NCBI GenBank assembly: GCA_014898415.1
Contig: RCTD01000031.1
Coordinates: forward strand, 124,001-188,000
Direction: 5' to 3'
DNA: 64,000 nt
DNA from: Stromatinia cepivora
Lineage: Eukaryota > Ascomycota > Leotiomycetes > Helotiales > Sclerotiniaceae
The notes under the pieces are model-generated. The model was given only the letters and a program-made list of their open reading frames with translations. It did not search any database and was not told the DNA's origin. The position numbers and the translations under genes were made by a program. Below, one piece after another: positions 23,473-35,703 of this stretch; position 1 is the stretch's first letter; the number at the start of each line of letters is the position of its first letter.

Positions 23473-26430
23473 TCAAAACTCATCCGAAGCTGCTTTCTCA
23501 ATGACCTCATACCAAATCCCATGAGCCTCTTTATCCACCCGACCCATCTTCCCCATAACCTCCACAATTCCCCCAATCTTCGCTACAAATTCCGGCATAC
23601 CTAATCCTGCAATTCCTTCATTCCCATTCCCATCATTCCTTGGATTTTCCTTTGCCAATCTATGAATAAGATAACCTCTCAATCTAGTCATCAAGAGTCT
23701 CATAACCGGTTCACGGAGTTCTCCTTCGTTGGAACTTGAAGCTGAAGCCGCAGCCACAATCCTCTTGACTAATTCGCGGATATGGTTTTTGGTAGCCATC
23801 GGCATACTCCTACTACTTTCCAATGCGGCTGTAATACCCTGTTCTGCTTGTTCCGATTCCTTTGAATTTTCAAGTACAGAATAAACTCTTGAAGCTTCGG
23901 TTTTCCATTGACTTCTCACATCTCGCTTAAGAATATTTTTGGCCTGGAGGAGAATAGCTGAAGTAGTGACAATACGGAGCGTATCTTTCCTGGCCGTCTC
24001 AATCCTTCCTGTATCCAACTTTAGCGTTTCTGGCACTGGGCTCCCGGGTGCTGATGTACATATGTCCACTAGCATCTGAATGTAGGTTTTCTCTGGCGTA
24101 GGTCTATTTCTGGCCAAATTAACATTCTCAGGATCTCGACGAGCTGCTTCGGCATAGACTTTTTGACGAGCTTCCCGCCAGGCCGATGTGGTGATGGTAA
24201 GGTTATTATTGGTTTCTTCCATTTCTTCCGAGAAACGTTTGGTTTCATATGTGGAAGCATGTTTGATTAGCTCAGGAGCTGACTGTTGAAGCATGAAATT
24301 GGCATAGTCAAGTTGCATCAAATCAATGAACCGCATCAATGCTTGAAGACGATCGACAAAATCACCTTGTTTGAGAGTCGACTCAACAAGGACTTTGACC
24401 TCACCATCTCGGAAAGGGGCGCATAAACGAGGAAGAATATTGCCCATGAAGTTGAAGAAAGTTTCGTATGAAAATCTTCCATTCTTGAGCTCTGATGCTA
24501 CAAGATCTGTATCAAGGGAATCTTCAATGAGTTTGTACATTGAATTTCCAGGAGTGAGGAGACGTTGAAGTTTTCCCTTGATATTGTCGGCCATAGCAAG
24601 AACCCAGGGATCACTATTTCCAGCTGCAACTTCTTGTCTCATGGAATCAAAGATAAGTTGATTAACGGCACCTCGTTGTTGAAGACAATCTTCCATTGAG
24701 ATACGATATTCTTTGTTGATAGCCAATTCATGAACCAAGATTCGATTATCTGGAAGTATGGAATTAACCGATCTTAAGTTATCCGCATCAGTACTTTGCC
24801 AACGGCGTTCTTTGACAGGTGTAGCGGGTGGTGTGAGGGTTTGTAAATGAGATGCAACGGCAGCATCGGAAGCATTAAAATCTTCAATGACAGGAGACGC
24901 AGACCCTGTTTCTGCGGCACGAGGTTTCGAATCTCCAGTAGGCTGTTTTGTTTGTCTGACCTTCCTTGCTTCTCGAATAGCATTCGAAATTAATCGCTTC
25001 CCCTGAACAGGCCCAGCAAGCCTTTTTATTCTGACCATCAGCTTAAGTTGATTATCTCTGATCCCATCACGATATGAATCAGTGACAGACTCTTCTGTGC
25101 TATCTTTAACAGTTTGCCATATCGAATCCAATTCCACGAATTGTAAAACCATCATATCAATAAGGGTACTCGCATCTCTTGATTTCCAAGCAATAAAGGC
25201 ATTGAAGAATGTTGCATAAACTTCCGACAATGTTGATAGCTGAGCAGGAGGAGGGGTATAATTATTTGCCGTCGTCAATCTGGATAAAACGGTCTCAAAA
25301 GAAATAAGAAGATCTCGGGCTTTTGCAACGAGGTCCTGCAATTGTGGATTAGCCAAATCATCTCTTTTCATTGGTTGCGCTCCTACCTGTTCCTGTTCTC
25401 CTTTATCGCCTTTACTACTCAAGACTTGGGTAGGGTGACCAAGGATAAGGAAAGCGCTGAGAAATGTTCGGACTGCTGTCATTTCATTGACTGATCCACT
25501 TTCTCCTTCTTTGAGTCCACAGATTCTCAAGATATGTGCCGTGCTGACAAGGACTTTCTCTTGTGCCAATAAATCAACCACTTTCTCAAATGAAGTCTCT
25601 CGTACTCCATCAATTGTGAGGCCCAATTCCGCGAAATCATGTAGTGCTCTCCAACGTCTATGAATTCTCCATCTAGTTTGGATTATTGTTGCTGCCGCTG
25701 ACTCGTCAAGTGGTGCCTTCTTGACCTCCACTACTGGACTTGGACTCGAGCTTTTTCTCATACTACTCAAACTTCTTCCTCGTTGTTTGGTGTTATTGTT
25801 TCGACTCAGGATTTCCTCTCTCCTCCTTTCAGCCTCGGCAAGCTTTTCCTCCATCTCCTTTCTTAGTTTCTTCCCCTCTAATTCCCTTCTTTCTTTCATA
25901 CTCTCGGCAATCCCCTTTGCCCGCTTAACTTCTTCCGCACAACTCGCCACAATCTCTGCCAAATTCTTTTCTCTCGCTTGTTGAGCTGCCAATGCTCTTT
26001 CTTCCGTATTTGTAGTACTTCTTGGAGCCGCCTTGGCCAATGCAGCCCTCAATCTAACTTTCTCCGCATGGGCAGCTCTATCAGCCAACCTAGCCTTTCG
26101 ATCCTCAAGTATACTGGCTCTGCGTAAATGCTGAGCAATATAATTACTCTGCGATCCCACCATAGCGGCATGCCCCGTATGACGACTTGAGCCATGTGAA
26201 TGAACTGAAGATATAGAATTTCGTCTCGAAGATGCAGCCGAGGATTTACGTCGATTGTTAGTGGGGCGATAGAATCTTGCTGCGAGGCGCGGTGGTGGAG
26301 TATGGATTCGATTTGAAGGGGAATCCTCTCTCTCGGATATGAGATCGAGGTCTGCGGGATCTTCTGGCATACCGGTTGATTCCATAATGTTGCGATCGGG
26401 ATCGCTCATGTCTTGGGATGCGCGACGCAT
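23473..26430 (-). CDS. SOK1/TCP11-family protein with IQ motif
   Basis: Single exon of 985 residues; start ATG at 26430 (a second ATG eight codons in is possible). The N-terminus is Ser/Arg-rich and disordered, followed by a charged coiled-coil stretch at about 110-215 (RAHAEKVRLR..., EEKLAEAERRREE). An IQ-like calmodulin-binding motif lies at about 246-262 (AATIIQTRWRIHRRWRA). The rest (about 270-980) is alpha-helical and fits the T-complex-11 domain, with blocks such as LMVRIKRLAGPVQGKRLI and YANFMLQQSAPELIKHAS. Yeast Sok1 is a high-copy suppressor linked to PKA signalling; TCP11 proteins act in cAMP-related pathways (family knowledge). Role here is inferred only. Confidence 0.85.
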   Translation of the reverse strand: MRRASQDMSDPDRNIMESTGMPEDPADLDLISEREDSPSNRIHTPPPRLAARFYRPTNNRRKSSAASSRRNSISSVHSHGSSRHTGHAAMVGSQSNYIAQHLRRASILEDRKARLADRAAHAEKVRLRAALAKAAPRSTTNTEERALAAQQAREKNLAEIVASCAEEVKRAKGIAESMKERRELEGKKLRKEMEEKLAEAERRREEILSRNNNTKQRGRSLSSMRKSSSPSPVVEVKKAPLDESAAATIIQTRWRIHRRWRALHDFAELGLTIDGVRETSFEKVVDLLAQEKVLVSTAHILRICGLKEGESGSVNEMTAVRTFLSAFLILGHPTQVLSSKGDKGEQEQVGAQPMKRDDLANPQLQDLVAKARDLLISFETVLSRLTTANNYTPPPAQLSTLSEVYATFFNAFIAWKSRDASTLIDMMVLQFVELDSIWQTVKDSTEESVTDSYRDGIRDNQLKLMVRIKRLAGPVQGKRLISNAIREARKVRQTKQPTGDSKPRAAETGSASPVIEDFNASDAAVASHLQTLTPPATPVKERRWQSTDADNLRSVNSILPDNRILVHELAINKEYRISMEDCLQQRGAVNQLIFDSMRQEVAAGNSDPWVLAMADNIKGKLQRLLTPGNSMYKLIEDSLDTDLVASELKNGRFSYETFFNFMGNILPRLCAPFRDGEVKVLVESTLKQGDFVDRLQALMRFIDLMQLDYANFMLQQSAPELIKHASTYETKRFSEEMEETNNNLTITTSAWREARQKVYAEAARRDPENVNLARNRPTPEKTYIQMLVDICTSAPGSPVPETLKLDTGRIETARKDTLRIVTTSAILLQAKNILKRDVRSQWKTEASRVYSVLENSKESEQAEQGITAALESSRSMPMATKNHIRELVKRIVAAASASSSNEGELREPVMRLLMTRLRGYLIHRLAKENPRNDGNGNEGIAGLGMPEFVAKIGGIVEVMGKMGRVDKEAHGIWYEVIEKAASDEF

Positions 26431-26520
26431 TGTTTACGTGTGTGGTTGGGGTATCTCGGTGGGGCGGTGGGTTCTGTCGAGAATGAAGTTGAGAGTGTTC
26501 GCAGGTTGCAGATGCTGGTA

Positions 26521-26610
26521 GTTGCTGGTAGTTGCTGGTAGTTGCTGGTAGTTGCTGGTAGTTGCTGGTAGTTGCTGGTAGTTGCTGGTAGTTGCTGGTA
26601 GTTGCTGGTA
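26521..26610 (+). repeat. Decamer array GTTGCTGGTA in the TCP11 leader
   Basis: Nine perfect head-to-tail copies with partial copies at both ends, starting about 90 bp upstream of the TCP11 start codon. On the gene's own strand it reads TACCAGCAAC repeats and probably lies in the 5' UTR or core promoter. Confidence 0.95.
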
Positions 26611-26795
26611 GTCGCTGCTTGTTTATAAATATAATATATGATTCAGAAATGATGGTTCCTCTGTCAGTGAAGTGAATCTTGTAATTGATCCTGGACAAAT
26701 CGTTTCCACCCAAAAGTCCCAAGGAAATTGTAGATAACTGCAGCAAAGAGGAGATTGTACGGTAATCTTCGTACCCGCTTCCCAAAGATTGAGGA

Positions 26796-26845
26796 TAATG
26801 TAATGTAATGTAATGTAATGTAATGTAATGTAATGCAATGCAATG
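26796..26845 (+). repeat. TAATG pentamer array
   Basis: About ten copies of TAATG (last ones CAATG) farther upstream of the TCP11 gene. Confidence 0.9.
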
Positions 26846-28659
26846 TGAGATAAGTTAGAATGAGTAATTCAATGAATGAACGAATGTCAAGTAAGGTTCT
26901 GATGAAGGATTAAAGGTAATTGAGGAGGTTGGTTTGAAGGATCGAATGAATGCATCAAATATGAAGTCGATTTACTTTCATTCGAGTCATGAATGGTACT
27001 GTATGGTTTGTAAGGTTTTAGATGAGAAATCAAGTTCAAACATTACAATGTGAAGGAATGAAAACATCCCCAGGAAAGTTCTTGTCTCGGTAGGTTTTTG
27101 GGACTTTCCGCTTAAACTTGGCTGGAAAGGATGATTTACCTAGGTAAAAGGTATTTATTTATTTATTTTGCTTATTGATGGGGAAAGGAAAGAATCACAT
27201 AGAAACATTTAATATCTATAATTAATTCAATATAAATTACATACAATACACCAAATCATCAAAAATGATCGAGTGTTTATGGTTCCAATACGGTCTTCGG
27301 TCTTCATCGTTTAATTGTATTTCTCCAATTGCACCATCATTTCTTTTTCTCTCTTTACTTCCACAATTCCTAACGCATATGCGCATATTGTATGCATGCG
27401 ACAGAATGTCTTACTTTCCAACAAATACCCACCAAAACAACAAACACATACCCCGAGTTCCAGCTCATGATTTGATTTTGACGAGTAAGAAAGAGAGAGA
27501 GAGAGGATGAGCCATTTCGTCATGAAACACCAAAGGGGTGTCAAACAAGTTGATCATCCGAGGTACATGCTAAAACCAGTATTCTATTTCCGAAATATTT
27601 GATTTCAACTTGTTCGAGAGTTCTCGAGATTTCATTTCGGGGTATGTACCAAGAAGAGATTTATTTTAAAATTTAATGCGACTGCAATTAATGGTTTGTC
27701 TCAGTTTATTTTGGTGGTAATCATTTGGAGGGGTAGCTGAATGAGTACGATGATGATGACGAATTCGAGAATGAGAATGAGAATGAGAACTGTTAGTACA
27801 ATGATGATTACAAATTCGAGGATCAGAATGAGAACTGTCAGTGCAATGTTCTTAACATTGAGGTCAACATCAAGATAGTGATAGAGTAATCAATTTGAAT
27901 CAAGGATTCCACCTCCAAATCCATCAGTTACCGTAATACAATCTTCAGAGAGAGAAATACTATCCATCTATTCATTCCAATTCCGCCTCCAAATCCTTCG
28001 TACATGTGTCGCAAATTCAATCATTGTAGTCACGGGCGAAACGTTTTCATTCATTCACTCAGAACCAGAGTCCCATGGAGCAGGGCATCGGGTCGTGGGA
28101 CATTGCGTTGTGGATTGATTCTTAGCTATTTACAAGAAAAGAATATAACATTGTGCTAGCATTGTACTTTCTGAATTGTCCATGTCGTTCCTTACAGCAC
28201 ATCACTTCAAGAAGAAAAGAGGACAGAGATGTGCATAATAGCATACAAGTATACATTCATCAGTCTGTAAATTCACCGCTCCTTCAATCCTCAAAGATAT
28301 CATATACATGAACTCCATGCTGGTTGGACATAACCTGATGACCAAAACTGTACAAGCAAGCAAAATACTCGGTAGAACACAAGAAAACGCATACATGAAA
28401 CTCTCAAAAGTAATGCACAAGAAAGTATTTGGTTTTTTTTGTCTTCATTGATATCAATCCCTTACATCAATCCCCAAACTTCTAATTGTCTGATCCCCTC
28501 GTCCCCTTCATAATATTTTGCAAAAAAAGCAATGTACAAGTAACAAATGAAACCTCCATCTAAACATCTTCTCATACACAATCACTTACTTCACTGTCAA
28601 GAAGCAGTTAACCAAGCCGAGTTCAAGAATATACAAAACATCATCCTCTAAGGGAGAAT

Positions 28660-30114
28660 TTAGTAACCAGTTGGCATGGCACCAGTTGGTCTAGCCTTGC
28701 TGGTCAAGAAACCAGAAGATGCGCACTTGGACTTCTTGGTGGAAGTGACATCAGTTCCGTTACCGTAGTGAGGAACGGAAGAGATAGCGGCGGTCGTAGC
28801 TGGAATTGGGACAACAGTGGCGGTGCTGATGATGACGGAAGCATCGCTAGAAACAGCTGCGGCCTTGGAGGTGGCGACAACGGCAGTTTGGATACCGGAG
28901 ATGGCACCAGTAGCGAGACAGTCAGCGGTCTAGATGTGTTTGTTAGAATGAGGTATTTAGAATAGGGAGAAAGATTAAAGACTTACAACAGTGACGGTTG
29001 GGCCGGCAACTGTTACGGTTTGAGCGGCAACAGTGGCTGTGACTGTGACGGTAGAGGCCTGAGTGTAAACACAGGTCTCAGCTCCGGAAACGCCAGATGA
29101 TGCGACTGGTAAACCGGAGCTCTTGGCAGGGGAAGATCCAGCAGGAGCAGATGGGGAAGCACCTGATACAACGGCGGAAACACCAGAGAGGCTAGTAGTA
29201 GCAGATCCAGCAGGGGAAATAGCTGAAACGGTGACGTAGTGAGTAGAGGTGGAGGTACCGTAGATTGTGGTGGTTTGGGAAGTGGTAGAGTCTCCAGAAG
29301 AAACGACACCAGCCTTTGAAGAGGTAGCAGGGGTTCCAGCCGCACCAGGAACGGTTTGAGATGGGGTGACAGTCCTGTAGATGGTGGAGGCGGAAGTCTC
29401 GATAATGGTGGTTGTGACAACGGTGGTAGATGAACCGGAACCGAGAGTGTAGGTCAAAGTGTGGCTGGAACTAGCGGTGACAACTTGAGCAGAGGAAACG
29501 ACACCAGTTCCGAGAGGAACGGAGACGGAATATGGGGAAGATCCGGTTGGTGCGGCAAAACCTGAGGAGGCTGGGCTGGTCTCAATACCTGCTGCGCTGG
29601 AAACGCTAGCTGGTGCGGAGGGGACAGAGGCAGATGGTGCAAGTCCACTTGTGAGAGGAGAGGAACTTGAGGGAACTGCAGTAGAACCTAGAGCAATTGA
29701 AGTGGTAGTAGCACCATAGAAAGAACCGGAACTTGCTGCCTTGGCAATCTCAGATGAAAGAGATGCGAGAGCAGATGTCAAGTGCTTGCTTGTGATAGCA
29801 GAGCTGGCAGATGAGGCCTCAGTGACTGGGCAGACGGTGGTTGCCAAGGTGATGGTATCAGTAACGACAACGAGGGATGGAGTTACAACACCCGAAGCGT
29901 AGGAGCTGGCACGAGCTGGGCAGTTGGTGATGGAGGCAGCACATGAGGTGATGGTTCGGACGGTGGTCGCGTAAACAGTCAAAGTGGTTTGAGGGGCGAG
30001 GCTAGTGGTGGCAGAGATGGTACCGTTGGTAACACGCTTTGGGTGGTAATGACCTTCTTGAGAAGCGGCGGCGACACCGGCCAAAAGAGCCAAGGAGAGA
30101 GTGGTGAATTGCAT
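28660..30114 (-). CDS. Secreted Ser/Thr/Ala-rich cell-wall-type protein
   Basis: Two exons, 30114-28987 and 28929-28660, split by a 57-nt intron (GTAAGT...CTAG), encode 465 residues. A clear signal peptide (MQFTTLSLALLAGVAAA) is followed within ten residues by a KR dibasic site (HYHPKR) that Kex2-type proteases could cut. The mature protein is dominated by Ser, Thr, Ala and Val with TVTVTATV-type repeats and paired cysteines (SCAASITNCPA), as in O-mannosylated fungal wall proteins. The C-terminus (TSKARPTGAMPTGY) has no hydrophobic GPI tail, so covalent or non-covalent wall association by other means is more likely. No catalytic domain is seen. Confidence 0.85.
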
Positions 30115-33100
30115 GGTGATTGATATCGAAGGATTATTGTCTGTTCTAGATTCTTCGTAAATGATATGTTCCTTCCTTTGCGATATATCCCCAAAAAATC
30201 AATGCTCTTCCTATTCCTGAAAATCCAAAGAAAAATTGTTATGTACCCAAATGTGCTTTTTGCTTTTAAGATTTTGTGTAATTTGTCGATTTCGCAAAGA
30301 GTGTATGTTCTCAGTTAAAGAGTGACTGTAGAGTTGGAAATAAACGAAAGGAACTCTTTTGTGCAAAAGGGACTTGGTAATGACTGTGTAGTGATCAAGA
30401 AAGATCTTGTGTAGAGAAAGGAGGGTGGAAGAATCTTTTAAAGAAAGATGAGAAGGGCTTCACTATAGGAGATAAAAGGAAATGGGCAAACGGGGGTGGG
30501 TACAGAAAAAGAGTGGGAACCCTGACAGTGGGATTATTATGAAAATAAGCAAATAAGCATGGATGAGGGGGTAATGGGACTTGAAAAAAATATTGTTAGG
30601 ATCTAATAGGTAGGGCTCGTATGGCACCATTGCATGTATGGTTATTTTGTAGGCGAGGAAAGGGTTTATTTTTTTATTATATTTTTTCGCTTTGCTTTGC
30701 TTTGCTTTGCTTTGCCTCGCTTTCCATATCCATAGCATTAGCATGGCGGCGCGGTTCAAAACCACATGGGTCTATGCAGGTACAGAAAATACAAGAGGAT
30801 CTCACCGCAATTGAAGCCCTGTACCTTGGAAAAAGCTTGGGGATCTCTGAATGATAAGAGGCTATGTTACCTTTTCAGGGGTTGGTGATACGAAGTTTGT
30901 ACGAATTGAAATGATTTTCTCCCGCTTTGTATTCCTCTCTTCCAATCAAGATTAAGATAGGGGTAACAACACACAACACAATCAAGTGGAATTATTACCC
31001 AAAGAATATGAGTTTATTTGAAGCATAAAATGTTAGTGAGTTCCATATAAGATTATTAGATGATTAGATCCATATTTATCACAATTCTTTGACTTCTCAC
31101 TGGTCGGATAAATTGGTCCAAGCAAGCAAAGAGAAATTGGAGGGAATGAATATTCGTTTCAAAGGATTCGGTTGGCTTGCTCAATTAATGATATTAGTGA
31201 AACCATATCATTTTCGCACAAACAGCTTAACAAACAGAGACTAGATTATTTATCTACCCAAGTTGAGAAAGGATTAAATGGAAATATGAATTACTCAAAA
31301 AAGCTTCTGATGCAACCGTTGATCATTGCTTCTGCTTTTCCGCATGAATTTGAGCTTTTTGGATGATACTAGAATCGTTCATCTAGTATGAGCTACTCGA
31401 TACTCGATATTCGATTACGACATTCGACATTTGTTTGAGCGTCTTCATCTACTTGTTTCTTCTTCATGATATCGAATCTGATGGAATGATCTATGAATCC
31501 ATACATAATAAATTGTGGATAATTCGATTTATATATGCGCGCAATTATGTATCATCTGCATCTAGGACCTAGGTACGTCAATCAATGAACCAACCATGTA
31601 TTCCCTGAGCAGATTGGACGAATTGGTAAAAAAAAGTATGTATACGTGTTGATGACTTTGCACATTCATTTACAAGTTCAACAGATTCGGAAATTAAATA
31701 TCTATTGGATCGGACGAAAGAAATCATACTGATGATTGATTAGGAAACTTAGATTGAGGATGTCTTCTTCATCGTTCACTCTTCTGTGCGATGTGCTTGT
31801 GCTTATTCGTCATGATTCACGATTTACTGGACGAGGCAAATGATAGCCAAGAGGGCCAAGCTTTGGTGTCCGACCTCTAATTTCATTTGACCGTCTTTAT
31901 TCTATCAAACTTCTTTTTCAGCATGCTTTCCCCAGTTCGACTTCTGTGGCCCGATAAGCCTTTCTTGCTCTATGAGTGAAAAACATGGCCTAAGCGCTAG
32001 ATGATTGATGCTATAGCTTGTCAATACCAAGCGACTCAAGCCCCCTTCATCGGGAGCTCCCACTACCGATTTGACCGGACTCCTTTTCTCACGACACACC
32101 CGAAGCTTCAAAATGTATCAACAAAATTGACTGAATCAATGACATCGTTGCTAAACCGTCCGGTAAAATATTTGAGGCGCAGTGTTTGAAAATGTCAATT
32201 CTGGCACCATGCATCCATTCATCTCATAAGGTTTAACAATAAGGCAAAGCAGAAATCTAATCTCAAATCTTATATCATCTACATGAAAAGTCCGATCAGA
32301 GGATCACAGCATTTGTATCTACTTGATCGCCTTGATCCTTTCATTCTTCTTCATCCCAAGTGACCAGTAACTCAAACGCCCGACTCAACGGTCGAACCTC
32401 AAGAAATCCTCCTCATCATCCAATCTCATCCCCACAACACAGCACAGCTGTTCACAAAAGTTATGGCGCATCGCACAACAAAATTCATGAAACTGTGCCT
32501 GCATAAAAGGTAATCTTATGCTCACTAGGATCTTCCCTCTGCCCAGCATTTTACTTGCACAAAAAATCACTTACCCCTAAAATACAAACGCCTATCAAAC
32601 ACTCCAGACTGACTGGTAAGTTGTAACCCACAAGCAAGAAAGCAAGCAATGAATCCTTTCTGGGATATTCTTCATCGCAAGATTGTTCTAGATTTTAAAC
32701 GCCCAGCTACGCGCTCTCCACTTCTCCAATTGAGTTTGAGATCTCGCTAACTGTAATTCTCTCATGGATGGATGAGATTCGGGTTTTTCATGTCTCGGAT
32801 CATCGGATGACTACCGGTTGTATTTCATTCCTCTTTATCACTTTGGTAGGTATCCAACCAGAATATCACTCAATCCCCATCGGCACCCTTCTTTTCTCGA
32901 CAGAATTGTTTCCACCTGACTAATCCTTACCTAACCATGGAATCTCGTGTGTGCCAAGATTACTACCATGTCCCACTCAAAAGATTACAATCTCCTATGA
33001 GTGGCAAGCTTCCGAAAGCATAGGCCAAAAATTGATACAAGTTTCATCTTAACTTTTGTTCATTTTAAAGATTATGGAAGTTGGATGGGATGAGATGAGA

Positions 33101-33575
33101 TGATGATAAAAAAAACTTTACAAGTAGATAAATCTCTTCATGGTAATATTGTTTCTAGCCGTTGTTAGGATGATTGCCTTTCATTGATGGGGCTTCATAT
33201 GCTTTTTCGATAGCTTGGAAAGATTCATCTGGTAAAGTCTATCTGGGTGAATAAGGCGGGATGGAAGCGCTAGATGAGGTGATGAAGAGATATCAATGCT
33301 TATTTCATCTCATTCATTTCGCTTCTCTCCGTAGCGCTCAGCATACAAATGAAATGGGAAATTCTCACTTAGTAAGTCAGAAAATAAAGCTCATATGGGT
33401 AGGGTTCGGAGTATCTCCGGATATTTCCTCGTTGGATGAGTGTCATTCAAATGCCTGATATTTCAGTGAAATAAATAAGTTTCTATTTTCAGAACGAGAG
33501 GCTCAAAAAGCCCCAGTTAAAGGGGCTCAATTGTATCTAAAATTAAGTATCCCTACTTGGCCTACCTGAATTCTG

Positions 33576-33690
33576 TACTCGTGCTGCCAGAAAGTCTAAG
33601 ACCATCCACTTTATTATGGCCCATATTCCCTTTGTAGTTTATAGCATGTATCGAAAGTGGAGAGCCTCATACTTTCTGACCGTATGAGAA
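33576..33690 (+). mobile_element. MITE-like element, copy 1
   Basis: About 115 bp bounded by GCCAGAAAGT (33586-33595) and an inverted ACTTTCTGAC (33671-33680). Its left end TACTCGTGCTGCCAGAAAGT is identical over 20 bp to the inverted right end of copy 2 (36826-36845), its right end matches the inverted left end of copy 2, and the interior shares TTGTAGTTTA and AGTGGAG blocks. So the two are the same element in opposite orientation. No coding capacity. Confidence 0.6.
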
Positions 33691-35394
33691 TAAGATACTC
33701 GACCTTCCATCGAAGCGAATATTCAATCAAGCAGATCCAATATAGAGAGGTTTTCGATATAAAAAGATATATACAAGATTTTATTCAAGATTTATATAAT
33801 TTATACTTTAAATTTTATCCCCGAGTTATCAAATTTTTTTTTTTTAAAAAAAAAAGCTCAGTATAACCAGGTCTTTGATATAATGGAAGAAGTAGAACCA
33901 TATTCTACTATAGTGAGTAAACGATTTATCGACACGGATACGAATATGTCGCAGATGTATCTTCGTGTTTGAAGCTTGAAGCTTGAAGCAGAGGGGATAA
34001 AACCGAGTAAGGACTTCCTTTTGATAGGGAAGTAAGCCCTATGGATGGAATGAACAGCGGTAGAACACTTTGGATACGAGAACACTCTGGATACGAGGAA
34101 TAGGATGGAGTAATGATACTTGAGCTTTATGTATCCTGATATCTTCTGAGATCGTATCGGATTTCTGCGGAGAGTTATCGTGGAGATGAGTGCCCAGTGG
34201 CGATCGTGATATTGGGGCTCGGATGGAGATGGGCTTCGGGGAGGGCGCCTTGCCGGGACGGTACCGAGGGGTTGCAGTTTTGTTGTTTCATTTGGCGAGC
34301 GAGAGATCTAGGGTATTGCTGTATCGTTACTCGTATGAGTTGTGTGTTGTTTTGATTGTGACGAGTTACGGATTTCTGGTTGAATGTGTCGAAAGTTCGA
34401 CGCGAATCTACCCAGTATGTCTGCCTCGGAGAAGTCTTTCTTTCCACAATTTGGCGGTGTATATAGTAAATCTGCTGATTACTGCTGATACGAAGTTTTG
34501 TTGTGGAGTCATCTGTTGCTGACAGGAGCATCTCCTCAACTTTTTTTTCTGAATCCATTTGAGACAGATCACTCTTGTGGAACAAGAATACCATGGTTCT
34601 TGTATACGAGACACAACTATGGATCAAGTTGGACTGATTACGAGTCATGTCTTCCGTTTCAGCGACAGAAGAGAACTTCCCCTTTCTGTATACAGCTTGT
34701 TGCCAAATTGTCCGCAGCAATACGATTAACAGTTTCATCCCTTTCCGGGCAATCATTTTGTTACAGTTCTAATATCTTATTCCGAGAAATCAATCGCAAT
34801 CCCTGAGACCATGAATTTACTCTCCTTCGGACATTCAGGGGGTTGAGAATCGTGTCTGTGCAGCAAACTTTTGATTGGAAAGAAGCATCGCATATTCGTG
34901 AGAGTCAAAGGTCACTCGGCCTTCCCTGATTCCAGACTTATATTTATCATGAATCCGACTCCATATTCCTTAAAACTTGAGTTGAGCAGGCATTGTCTGT
35001 CTTCATACCACAACTTCTTTGCATTTGCTTCTCTCAGGTATAACGCGAAGGATATTCTAGATTTTCTTATTCTTGAATCTTTACTAGCTGGGAGTCATTC
35101 ATTGTATGCAATGATGCATGAGATGCATGAGAAGCGTGAGAAGCGCTTGAAGTGATTAATAACAAGGGCCTCGTTGTTCACATTTGTGTGGGGACATCAA
35201 GTATGGAACAAAGTTTCCACTGATGCATAACGCTCCCCGAAGCTGACAGCCATTGTTTGAGACATGTGATTTGCTCATAGTATAGATTCAAATAGATCAT
35301 ACTCAATCGATTGATACATTCATCGACTCCATCATGTATGCCAAATTCCGTATACTCTATACAAGATAAGCGAGAACATATTGTTAGAAAAGAA

Positions 35395-35629
35395 GAGGGT
35401 TAAGACCGGGCGAAATCGGGTCTCGTTATAATTAGTTATAGTTTTTATTATAGATGTGATAGATGAAATATATTCAATAATATAATAACTAAAGAGTTAA
35501 GTTTTATAAAATAAGAGATTTCTATAGAATCTTCTACTAATTAATCTAAAACTTTAGTATTATGAATATCGGTGATTCTGCATTAGGAAACCGCAGCTTC
35601 CTGAATAGGGAAGTCCTCGCTTAACCCTC
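35395..35629. mobile_element. Possible short TIR element
   Basis: A 235-bp block flanked by a perfect 10-bp inverted repeat, GAGGGTTAAG at 35395-35404 and CTTAACCCTC at 35620-35629. The interior is AT-rich (about 35430-35570) between two GC-richer ends, and contains smaller inverted repeats (AGGAAACCGCAGCTTCCT at about 35585-35602). No target duplication was found, so it may be an eroded MITE or a transposon end. Confidence 0.35.
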
Positions 35630-35703
35630 GGGCCCCAAAAAGAAACTTCGCTAACATCCATCTTGAAGCCCTCGAACCTTTCCAATCTTATACGTAGTAC
35701 AAT

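Larger units (their letters stand above)
26431..28659. other. Intergenic region with tandem repeats
   Basis: About 2.2 kb containing the TCP11 promoter and leader, the GTTGCTGGTA and TAATG arrays, a GAGAAT repeat near 27765-27790 and otherwise unique DNA. The open frames at 27265-27510 (+) and 28202-28420 (-) show no domain or support. Confidence 0.5.
30115..35703. other. Gene-poor interval with repeat elements
   Basis: About 5.6 kb with no convincing gene. It contains the promoter of the wall protein, a CTTTG microsatellite near 30691-30713, one MITE-like copy (33576-33690) and a possible TIR element (35395-35629). Overlapping open frames on both strands at 34175-34806 lack domains, signal peptides or clear splice structure, so none is called. 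Confidence 0.5.

Noticed and set aside
26258..26785. 175-codon minus-strand ORF with ATTSNYQQLP repeats
   Set aside because: Produced by the GTTGCTGGTA array and overlapping the TCP11 start in another frame.
34175..34806. Overlapping open frames of 102-193 codons on both strands
   Set aside because: No domain, start context, splice sites or signal peptide; likely chance.
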